A stretch of 31,793 bases of DNA from IMG/VR virus record IMGVR_UViG_3300029448_000216, positions 1-31,793 of that record; one strand, written 5' to 3'. Under the pieces are notes generated by a model. It ran no database searches. It worked only from the letters and a program-made list of their open reading frames with translations, and was not told the DNA's origin. A program made the position numbers and the translations under genes. Below, one piece after another: positions 7,489 through 14,256 of this stretch (positions are counted from its first letter, which is position 1; every line of letters starts with the position of its first letter). This stretch comes from a virus.

Positions 7489-7774
7489 AACAATACAAGT
7501 AACTGCAAAACCTATTGAGCGTAATATCGTACAGCCTATTATGCCTAGAGAGATTGATTTAAAACAGTTGCAATGGATAGCTGTTACACCCGATAACTGG
7601 GAAGAGCAACTTGCAAAGATAGAAAAACAAGAGGGCGAACTAGTTTTCTTGGCCATGACAATACCTGATTACGAAGTCATGGCATATAACATGCAAGAAA
7701 TAAAAAGATATATTACTGAATTAAAAGACGTTGTCGTTTATTATAGAAAAGTTACAACAAAAGATAATGAGTAA
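7394..7774 (+). CDS. Putative outer-membrane lipoprotein (o-spanin-like), 126 aa
   Basis: The start lies 95 nt inside the i-spanin-like gene in the +1 frame. A hydrophobic segment (SAVMLTVLMMGFSC) ends in a Cys at residue 26 with a non-ideal lipobox (G-F-S-C). The mature part has a compact domain, DLKQLQWIAVTPDNWEEQL, then a Phe-Leu-Ala-Met-Thr strand and a helix, ending VVVYYRKV. I recall this C-terminal pattern beside coiled-coil membrane proteins in other phages. Together with 7090-7488 it would form a spanin pair, though the domain is longer than classic Rz1. It could be another envelope lipoprotein. Confidence 0.6.
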   Translation: MVQNISWKTLSKSAVMLTVLMMGFSCSLLPTKTIQVTAKPIERNIVQPIMPREIDLKQLQWIAVTPDNWEEQLAKIEKQEGELVFLAMTIPDYEVMAYNMQEIKRYITELKDVVVYYRKVTTKDNE

Positions 7775-8147
7775 AAAACCAGAACCATATGTATACAAAG
7801 CAACCGTTGAGAGAGTGGTTGATGGCGATACAATCGATGTTACCCTTGACTTAGGATTTGATGTCCGTTTGCATAAACAACGCTGCAGGTTGGCAGGCAT
7901 AGACACCCCTGAGTCAAGGACCCGGGACTTAGCAGAAAAAAAACTTGGTCTAGCAGCCAAAGATAGATTGGTGGAGTTATGTTCAAGTCCTATAAGCATT
8001 AAATCATTTGGTAAAGGTAAATATGGCAGAATACTTGCGATCCCTTATACAGAAGATGGCAAAGATATTTGTCAGCTTCTTATCAAAGAAGGCCACGCAG
8101 TTGAATACGATGGTGGCAAAAAAACAAAAGTCTGGGGGGACTATTAA
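7767..8147 (+). CDS. Thermonuclease-like (SNase fold) endonuclease, 126 aa
   Basis: The start at 7767 overlaps the upstream stop by 8 nt. The SNase pattern is complete: VERVVDGDTIDV (Asp19, Asp21), CRLAGIDTPES (Arg41, Asp46, Glu49) and KYGRILA (Arg88), matching the calcium-binding Asp/Asp, the catalytic Glu and both Arg of staphylococcal nuclease. Length is that of a bare SNase domain. There is no signal peptide, so it should act in the host cytoplasm or, after lysis, on released nucleic acid. In a late operon beside the endolysin it may degrade host DNA for nucleotides or reduce viscosity at lysis. The activity is a confident family inference; the role is not known. Confidence 0.88.
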   Translation: MSKKPEPYVYKATVERVVDGDTIDVTLDLGFDVRLHKQRCRLAGIDTPESRTRDLAEKKLGLAAKDRLVELCSSPISIKSFGKGKYGRILAIPYTEDGKDICQLLIKEGHAVEYDGGKKTKVWGDY

Positions 8148-8148
8148 T

Positions 8149-8595
8149 ATGAATATTTCAGATGACGGATTTAACATTATAAAAAAATTTGAAGGTTGCG
8201 AATTAGAAGCCTACAAATGCGCAGCAGGAGTATGGACTATAGGCTATGGTCATACCAAAGATGTGCAAGAAGGCGATAAATGGACTGAAGAAAAATCAGA
8301 GTTTATGTTATGGCGCGAGCTAGAAGATGAGTATGAGCATTATGTTAACAGCCTGGTAACAGTTCCTTTAAACCAATGTCAGTTTGATGCTTTGGTTTCT
8401 TGGGTGTATAACTTAGGGCCAAACAATCTTAAAAGCAGTTCAATGCTTAGAGTTTTAAACGAAGGTAAATACGATGAAGTGCCTGCGCAAATGAAAAGAT
8501 GGAACAAAGCAAACGGCAAAGTTTTAGCTGGTCTTACAAGAAGAAGAGAGGCAGAAGGTTTGATGTTTGAAGGCGAGCCTTGGGATCATATATAA
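8149..8595 (+). CDS. Endolysin, GH24 lysozyme (muramidase), 148 aa
   Basis: ATG at 8149 follows a G-rich ribosome site (GGGGGGA, 8134-8140). The T4-lysozyme-like catalytic pattern is clear: KKFEGCELEAYKCAAGVWT followed by IGYGHT, giving Glu15, then 8 residues, Cys24, then 5 residues, Thr30. Most members have Asp in the middle position; Cys is a known variant of the E-8-(D/C)-5-T triad. Later conserved parts are NQCQFDALVSWVYNLG and RWNKANGKVLAGLTRRREAE. The enzyme cleaves the MurNAc-GlcNAc bond of peptidoglycan. It has no signal or SAR anchor, so it depends on a holin, for which 2489-2872 is a candidate. Confidence 0.92.
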   Translation: MNISDDGFNIIKKFEGCELEAYKCAAGVWTIGYGHTKDVQEGDKWTEEKSEFMLWRELEDEYEHYVNSLVTVPLNQCQFDALVSWVYNLGPNNLKSSSMLRVLNEGKYDEVPAQMKRWNKANGKVLAGLTRRREAEGLMFEGEPWDHI

Positions 8596-8596
8596 A

Positions 8597-10480
8597 ATGC
8601 CCTTAACAAAACTTACATTTCAACCCGGTATCAATAAAGAAATGACTGACCTTATGGATAAAGGTGGCTGGGCTGATGGTAATTTAGTTAGGTTTAGAAA
8701 AGGTTTACCAGAAAAGATAGGTGGTTGGACTAAAAATAGTCTTAATACTTTTTTAGGAGCATGTCGAGCTATGCTTGGTTGGGTGTCTTTATCATCCACT
8801 AAGTTTTTAGGCATGGGAACTAACTTAAAATATTATGTCAAAGAAGGTGCTAACTTTAATGATGTCACCCCACTTCGATCTACAACAGCAGCCGGCGATG
8901 TTACCTTTGCAGCAACCAATGGATCTTCAACCATTACAGTTACCGATACAGCTCATGGCGCAGTAGCAAATGATTTCGTAACCTTTAGTGGTGCTTCTAG
9001 TTTAGGTGGCAATGTTAATTCAAATGTTCTCAATCAAGAGTATCAAATAGATGCTATAACAAATGCTAACACTTATACCATAACTGCAAAAAACACCAGT
9101 GGAGTTACAGTTACAGCCAATGCATCTGATAGTGGCAATGGCGGTAGCTCAGTTGTAGGCAAGTATCAAATCAATACTGGCCTTAATGTTTATGTGCCAT
9201 CAACTGGTTGGGGTGTAAGCACATGGGGCTCTAGCACATGGGGTTCTGCTGCAGCGGCAAGCTTTGCCAATCAATTAAGATTGTGGTCGCATGATGCATT
9301 TGGTGAAGATTTAGTTATCAATCCTAGAGCTGGTGGTGTTTTTTACTGGGACACATCAAGCGGAACATCAGCCAGAGCAGTAAATATTACATCTTTGTCA
9401 GGAGCTAATCTTGCTCCAACCAAAGGCTTGCAAACAATTGTTAGTGATATTGATCGTCATGTTATTGTTTTGGGCGCAGATCCTATCGTAGGAAGCGCAA
9501 GGACAGGAAACGTAGATCCCTTGCTTATAGCTTTTAGTAGTCAAGAAAGTTTAACAGAATGGGAGCCAACAGCCACCAATACAGCTGGAGATATAAGACT
9601 GTCTTCAGGCTCACAGATAGTTGGCGGCCTAAGAGCAAGACAAGAAATACTTATTTGGACAGATACATCTTTATACTCCATGCAATTTATTGGTGCTCCA
9701 TTTACATTTGGCGTTAACTTAATCAATGAGAATGTAGGCATGATGTCACCTAATGCTGCTGTTAATGCACCAGATGGTGTTTACTGGATGGCTCGTGATG
9801 GCTTTTATAAATACGCAGGAGCTGTTCAAAGAGTTAATTGTAGTGTGCTTAACTATGTCTTAGATGATTTAAACGTAACTCAATCTTTTAAAATATTTGC
9901 TTTTAGCAATAAAGAATTTAATGAAATAGGATGGTTCTATTGTTCTGCAAGCAGTGACGATATAGATAGATATATCACATACAATTATTTAGAAAACGTT
10001 TGGAGCATAGGAGAGTTGTCAAGAACAGCTTGGTTAGACGAAGGGATCTTTGAAAATCCATTAGCAACAGAAGGATCAGCAAACAGCAGTGTTTTATATA
10101 ACCACGAGACTGGCTCAGATGCAGACGGTGTACCAATGGACAATGTCTTTATTGAGTCTGGTGATATTGATATTGATGAAGGCGAACAATTTGGTTTTGT
10201 TAGTAGAATTATTCCTGACGTTAAGTTTTTTGGTTCTACTCCTACAAGCGGCCAAATAAACTATGTTTTAAAATCAAGAAATTATCCGGGCGAAAGTTTA
10301 ACAACGAATTCAACCAGTGATGTTACGAGTTCTACCACACAAAATTTTGTAAGAACAAGAGCTCGTCAATTAGTATTTAGAGTTCAGTCTGATGATGATG
10401 CAGATACAGGAGTAAGAACTGGATTTAAGTGGAGACTAGGAGCCAATAGATTTGATATAAGAACTGATGGCAGAAGATAA
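8597..10480 (+). CDS. Large virion structural protein (tail tube/closure type), 627 aa
   Basis: The start at 8597 is one base after the endolysin stop. The N-terminus MPLTKLTFQPGINKEMTDLM, then GGWADGNLVRFRKGLPEKIGGW, is a signature I associate with a large structural protein widespread in marine podo- and siphoviruses. The rest is beta-rich with repeated Gly/Ser/Thr/Asn strands (for example STWGSSTWGSAAAAS), compatible with a propeller or stacked-beta fold like P22-type DNA-stabilisation/tail-hub proteins. It lacks signal and membrane segments. It begins the virion block and is coupled to the next gene (TAATG). The exact position in the particle cannot be told from sequence alone. Confidence 0.72.
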   Translation: MPLTKLTFQPGINKEMTDLMDKGGWADGNLVRFRKGLPEKIGGWTKNSLNTFLGACRAMLGWVSLSSTKFLGMGTNLKYYVKEGANFNDVTPLRSTTAAGDVTFAATNGSSTITVTDTAHGAVANDFVTFSGASSLGGNVNSNVLNQEYQIDAITNANTYTITAKNTSGVTVTANASDSGNGGSSVVGKYQINTGLNVYVPSTGWGVSTWGSSTWGSAAAASFANQLRLWSHDAFGEDLVINPRAGGVFYWDTSSGTSARAVNITSLSGANLAPTKGLQTIVSDIDRHVIVLGADPIVGSARTGNVDPLLIAFSSQESLTEWEPTATNTAGDIRLSSGSQIVGGLRARQEILIWTDTSLYSMQFIGAPFTFGVNLINENVGMMSPNAAVNAPDGVYWMARDGFYKYAGAVQRVNCSVLNYVLDDLNVTQSFKIFAFSNKEFNEIGWFYCSASSDDIDRYITYNYLENVWSIGELSRTAWLDEGIFENPLATEGSANSSVLYNHETGSDADGVPMDNVFIESGDIDIDEGEQFGFVSRIIPDVKFFGSTPTSGQINYVLKSRNYPGESLTTNSTSDVTSSTTQNFVRTRARQLVFRVQSDDDADTGVRTGFKWRLGANRFDIRTDGRR

Positions 10481-10806
10481 TGGCAAAGCTTCTTGATAGC
10501 AGGTTACCATTAGCGTTAAACGAAGTTGATGCAAGTTTATTCAATAGATTAGTTAGAATACTAGAAATTAATCTAGGAAAGTTTGATCCAAATTCAACAC
10601 CACAGTTTAATGATAGTGAAATAAATACTTTTGCTTTTAACGCTGGAGATGTTATTTGGAATACATCTATTGGCGTACTTCAGGTTTATGTTGGCAACAA
10701 ATGGATAGATCTACACACCCCTGTAGACCCTCATGGGTTTGAAGCTAGCGCAGAACTTGGTAATATAAGTATTAAAACTAATGGTGATATCACCTTAACA
10801 TTATAA
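10480..10806 (+). CDS. Small virion-associated protein, 108 aa
   Basis: The ATG overlaps the previous stop by one base. The N-terminal half is helical (LPLALNEVDASLFNRLVRIL), and the C-terminal half is beta-rich with aromatic residues (VIWNTSIGVLQVYVGNKW), ending in a Thr/Ile strand pair. I recall similar small proteins right after the large structural gene in marine phages, consistent with a minor virion part or adaptor. No enzymatic motif seen. Confidence 0.6.
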   Translation: MAKLLDSRLPLALNEVDASLFNRLVRILEINLGKFDPNSTPQFNDSEINTFAFNAGDVIWNTSIGVLQVYVGNKWIDLHTPVDPHGFEASAELGNISIKTNGDITLTL

Positions 10807-10819
10807 TCAGGAGCAAATA

Positions 10820-10993
10820 ATGCCTGCAAAAAAAAGAAAAACAACTAAGAAAAAAGGAGCTACGCCCACTAACCCATCATTATATTCTAGGGTAAAGGCT
10901 GAAGCTAAAAGAAAATTTAAAGTATATCCAAGCGCATATGCTAATGCTTGGCTTGTTAGAACTTACAAAAAACGTGGTGGTGGATATAGATAA
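10820..10993 (+). CDS. Small very basic protein (DUF5872-like N-terminal part), 57 aa
   Basis: ATG at 10820 has CAGGAG at 10808-10813. It begins MPAKKRKTTKKKG and continues YSRVKAEAKRKFKVYPSAYA, then NAWLVRTYKKRGGGYR. The segment from YSRVK to the end is typical of the first half of DUF5872-type proteins known from phages and giant viruses. Lys and Arg make up over a third of it, so nucleic-acid binding (packaged DNA or capsid interior) is plausible. Its stop overlaps the next ATG (TAATG), and the next gene carries the other part of the same family. Confidence 0.65.
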   Translation: MPAKKRKTTKKKGATPTNPSLYSRVKAEAKRKFKVYPSAYANAWLVRTYKKRGGGYR

Positions 10994-11346
10994 TGGCTAA
11001 ACCGACTGGAGGCTTAACTGAATGGTTTGGTAAAGGGCCAAAGGGAGATTGGGTGGACATAGGTGCACCTAAGAAAAAAGGTAAGTTTCAAAAGTGTGGT
11101 CGTAAGTCTGCTAAAAGTAGCAAAAGAAAGTATCCAAAGTGTGTACCAAGAGCCAAAGCTAAAGCTATGACAGCATCACAAAGAAGCAGTGCAGTCAGCA
11201 GAAAACGTGCGGCTGGTAATCCCGGTGGCAAACCAACCAATGTTAAGACTATAATAAAAAAACAAAATGGTGGTATAGTATCTCGTATGCATAAAGGCTG
11301 TGGTGCAGTTATGTCAGACAGAAGAAAGAGAACTAAGTTTTCATAA
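10993..11346 (+). CDS. Basic DUF5872-like protein, 117 aa
   Basis: The family signature is clear: GLTEWFGKGPKGDWVDIGAP, then KKKGKFQKCGRKSA, KRKYPKCVPRAKA and AAGNPGGKPTNVKT. The protein is strongly basic with four Cys (CGRKS, CVPRA, KGCGAV) that could bind metal. The last 30 residues (NGGIVSRMHKGCGAVMSDRR) recur, in my memory, at the ends of other marine phage proteins. It is translationally coupled to the preceding small basic protein. Likely a DNA-binding or interior virion component. The biochemical function of DUF5872 is unknown. Confidence 0.75.
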   Translation: MAKPTGGLTEWFGKGPKGDWVDIGAPKKKGKFQKCGRKSAKSSKRKYPKCVPRAKAKAMTASQRSSAVSRKRAAGNPGGKPTNVKTIIKKQNGGIVSRMHKGCGAVMSDRRKRTKFS

Positions 11347-11363
11347 AGTAAACTATTTAAAAT

Positions 11364-12422
11364 ATGCAAAATAAAAGTAACCTTGAAAAAATTTACGAAT
11401 TAAGAGGATATGCAACAGGAGATGCTGTTGGCCTATTGCCTGGTGGAGGTATACCATCTATGGTTATTAATACTCCTAAAATAAATATGCCATCTAGTCT
11501 TCCAGACAAAGCTGTTGATATTTTTGATGATGACTTTGAAGTAGAACTTTTTGAAGCAAAATACGATTCAGATAATCCTTATGACATTGATAAGTCTGCA
11601 TATGAAAATTATATGGACTCGACTAGAACAGCCGAAGATGATGCTCGTGATGATTTAGAAGAAGGTGTTAATAAAGTTAAGAAAGAAAAAAATGCAGAAA
11701 AAATGAAAGTTCTTGGAGAAATGCTAGAAATGGTTGGAGCTTCTAATGATTTCTCTCCACTTGTAAGAGGCCAAATAATTAAAGGATCTCAAGCCAGCAT
11801 ACCTCAATTACAAAGATTTCAAAACGGTGGCATAGCTGGTTTTGACTTTAGTAATTTTGATATTAACGATTATCTAGAAAATATTTTAGGTGTAGATACA
11901 GTTGAAGATACTGAAGAAGGCATGGCTACAGCTCTTGCTAGAGCTTATGGTGCAAAGTCTGGCATAGGTTCTTTAGGTTACAGTGATACAAAACCAGGTG
12001 CTAGAATTAGTATCGATGCCAAAGATGTAACACCAGATGTTTATAGGTTCTACCCATCTGAGGTATCTAAAATTTATGCACAAGCCAAAGGCGTACCTTT
12101 CTCTCCATTGGTAGCACCTCCAAGAGAAGCTACTTTCATAGACGATCTACAGCCTAGGCGTATAGCCAGTCAACTCTATGCTAAAGATGGGACTTTTGTA
12201 GAAAGAGACCAACTTGTTACTGGGCCTGGCGGCGAGAAAGGCGATGAGATTCCAGCTATGTTAAGCGATGGTGAGTTTGTAACCAACTCAGCAGCAGTAA
12301 GAGGTATGGGTATTATGGCTGGTGCAGATCCTCAAGACGAATACGAGCAAAGATTACTAGGTGCTCGTGAAATGTACAAAATGCAAAAGTTTGGAGAAGA
12401 CATAGCTAAAAAACTTGCATGA
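11364..12422 (+). CDS. Virion-associated hypothetical protein, 352 aa
   Basis: Mostly hydrophilic, with acidic helical stretches (DDDFEVELFEAKYDSDNPYD, EDDARDDLEEG). Two phrases recur across virion-block genes of marine phages: RFQNGGIAGFDFSNFD (about residues 152-168) and GDEIPAMLSDGEFVTNSAA (about residues 293-312), followed by a helix to the end. The second phrase is shared by many phage structural or scaffold-like proteins. There is no strong ribosome site before the ATG at 11364. It overlaps the next start by 4 nt. Likely an internal virion or assembly protein; no enzyme motif found. Confidence 0.65.
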   Translation: MQNKSNLEKIYELRGYATGDAVGLLPGGGIPSMVINTPKINMPSSLPDKAVDIFDDDFEVELFEAKYDSDNPYDIDKSAYENYMDSTRTAEDDARDDLEEGVNKVKKEKNAEKMKVLGEMLEMVGASNDFSPLVRGQIIKGSQASIPQLQRFQNGGIAGFDFSNFDINDYLENILGVDTVEDTEEGMATALARAYGAKSGIGSLGYSDTKPGARISIDAKDVTPDVYRFYPSEVSKIYAQAKGVPFSPLVAPPREATFIDDLQPRRIASQLYAKDGTFVERDQLVTGPGGEKGDEIPAMLSDGEFVTNSAAVRGMGIMAGADPQDEYEQRLLGAREMYKMQKFGEDIAKKLA

Positions 12423-12892
12423 ATCTAAGTATAAAATCCGTGTTGGCCACCCCTGAAAATGGCAAACACATAGCTGATTTTCTATCAGAACACTTTTGGA
12501 ATGAACATTCTCTATCAGACAAAGGATCTCCTGAAATAGATTGGAGTAGAGCTTCAGCCCACATAAATCATTTCCTGTTTGAAGGAGTTGTGTATAATGT
12601 ATTAGATGGTGATACAATCATTGGTAGTATTGCAGCTGCGCCAGATGCATATTGGTGGTCAGCAGAACAATACATAGGCGATGGTTGGTTTTATGTTATG
12701 CCAGAGTACAGAAACATAAAAGATCAAACACCACCGTCACATCTTTTAATAGATGCAATTATAGAATATGCTAAGAAACAAGATAAACCTTTAATTCTTG
12801 GTATTTTTAACCTAGATGGGGTAGAAAGAGCCAAGAAACTTTTTATTAAAAAAGGTTTTCACCAAATAGGTGGTATGTATTATAAGGATTAA
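12419..12892 (+). CDS. GNAT-fold acetyltransferase-like protein, 157 aa
   Basis: ATGA overlap with the previous gene. The layout fits a GNAT domain: an N-terminal helix (NGKHIADFLSEHF), central strands (VVYNVLDGDTIIGSIAAAP), then GWFYVMPEYRN, a helix (SHLLIDAIIEYAKKQ) and the C-terminal GVERAKKLFIKKGFHQIGGM. The usual Q/R-x-x-G-x-G/A acetyl-CoA loop is not evident between the Arg-Asn and Leu-Leu segments (KDQTPPS instead), so catalysis is doubtful. Similar proteins lie in the virion cluster of other marine phages, where they may be structural or modify virion or host proteins. Confidence 0.7.
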   Translation: MNLSIKSVLATPENGKHIADFLSEHFWNEHSLSDKGSPEIDWSRASAHINHFLFEGVVYNVLDGDTIIGSIAAAPDAYWWSAEQYIGDGWFYVMPEYRNIKDQTPPSHLLIDAIIEYAKKQDKPLILGIFNLDGVERAKKLFIKKGFHQIGGMYYKD

Positions 12893-12900
12893 ATGAAAAG

Positions 12901-14256
12901 ATGTGTTTAAGTAAAACTAAATCAGCACCTCCAGCAGAGGTTATAACAACACCTCAAACAGGTTATAGTTTTGTTTCTCCGTATATGGAGGATTACTCAC
13001 GCAGATTATTATCATCTTACTTTGGCGCACCCGGTGAATACGAAGGTCTCATATCTAGACCTAGAGATATTCCCATTGAGCAAACTGCTGGGCTCACTCC
13101 TTTACAAATACAAGCCCGACAGCAAGCCGGAAGACTTGGTGAGTATCAACCCTATGTAACTGAAGCTGGTCGACTCTTCGGTAGACAGGAAAGAGCTTTA
13201 GATGAAGCTTTTGGATATTTACCGGGTGCTCGTGATGCTGTTACTGGTGGCCTTGGTGCATTACAACGAGCAGAACAAACATCCATGGGCACTACAGGAA
13301 TGTACGATCCATCAATGGCTCAAAACTTTTTTAATCCATACGAAGATCAAGTTGTCCAACAAACATTAGAAGACATAGGCAGACAGTCAGCACAAGCAGA
13401 CATAGGTCTTAGGGATAGAGCTGTATCAGCCGGCGCATTTGGTGGATCTAGAGGAAGAATTACTCAAGAAGAATTAGCACGTCAAACAGGACGTGGAGCA
13501 GCAGAGGCTGTATCTGGTATTAGAAGTGCTGGTTTTGGTCAAGCACAACAACAAGCGCAACAAGCATTTGAACAACAGCGTGGTGCTCAACAAGGACTTG
13601 CAACCATGCAAGCAGGAATCGGCGGCCAGCAAGCACAACTAGGCCAGGCTCTTGGTGGGCTTGGACAATTAAGCGCAGGGCTTGGCGGCCAGTTCGGACA
13701 GATTGGTGGTGGGTTAGCAGGACTAGGACAGCAAACTCAACAACAGCTAGGCACTCAAGTCAATATGTTAAATCAACTTGGTCAACAAGGCCAAGCCACT
13801 CAGCAAGCAGCACTATCAAGACAGTTTGCTGGAGCGCAACAGCTTGCTCAAGAACCTTTACAAAGATTGCTCACAGGTCAACAGCTTTTAGCTGGATCTC
13901 CAATGGGAGGTATCTCTGGAGGTACTGGCACAAGCGCATATCAACGTGGTGTCTATCAGCAACCCACAGCATTAGGACAAGCAGTCGGTGCTGCAGGAAC
14001 TATTGCTACTGGACTAGGTTCTTTAGGATACACACCTTTTTCTGATGTAGATTTAAAAGAAAACATTAAAAAAATTGGTGAGCTAGAACCAGGTATCAAT
14101 TGGTACACATGGGATTGGAACGACAAAGGTAAAGCACTAGGTGCTGAAAGCGAGCCAGCTGAAGGCGTACTAGCTCAAGAAGTTCTAGAGGTTAAACCGG
14201 ATGCAGTCATTGTTCAAGATGGCTACTACGCTGTAGATTACAGCAAGGTGATGTAA
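12901..14256 (+). CDS. Internal virion protein, Gln-rich, with short S74-type C-terminal domain, 451 aa
   Basis: The start at 12901 is the first ATG after a very short out-of-frame peptide. Residues about 20-110 and 110-200 are helical with a GAFGGSRGR segment. Residues about 205-345 are Gln/Gly/Ala-rich repeats such as QQAQQAFEQQRGAQQGLA and GGLGQLSAGLGGQFGQIGGG. The last 71 residues begin SDVDLKENIKKIGEL and continue WYTWDWN, GVLAQEV and YYAVDYSKVM, the pattern of peptidase S74 / intramolecular chaperone domains (Ser381 followed by Asp, and Lys386). The usual long terminal helix after VDYSKV is missing. It may trim itself before Ser381. It neighbours other large internal virion genes. Confidence 0.72.
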   Translation: MCLSKTKSAPPAEVITTPQTGYSFVSPYMEDYSRRLLSSYFGAPGEYEGLISRPRDIPIEQTAGLTPLQIQARQQAGRLGEYQPYVTEAGRLFGRQERALDEAFGYLPGARDAVTGGLGALQRAEQTSMGTTGMYDPSMAQNFFNPYEDQVVQQTLEDIGRQSAQADIGLRDRAVSAGAFGGSRGRITQEELARQTGRGAAEAVSGIRSAGFGQAQQQAQQAFEQQRGAQQGLATMQAGIGGQQAQLGQALGGLGQLSAGLGGQFGQIGGGLAGLGQQTQQQLGTQVNMLNQLGQQGQATQQAALSRQFAGAQQLAQEPLQRLLTGQQLLAGSPMGGISGGTGTSAYQRGVYQQPTALGQAVGAAGTIATGLGSLGYTPFSDVDLKENIKKIGELEPGINWYTWDWNDKGKALGAESEPAEGVLAQEVLEVKPDAVIVQDGYYAVDYSKVM

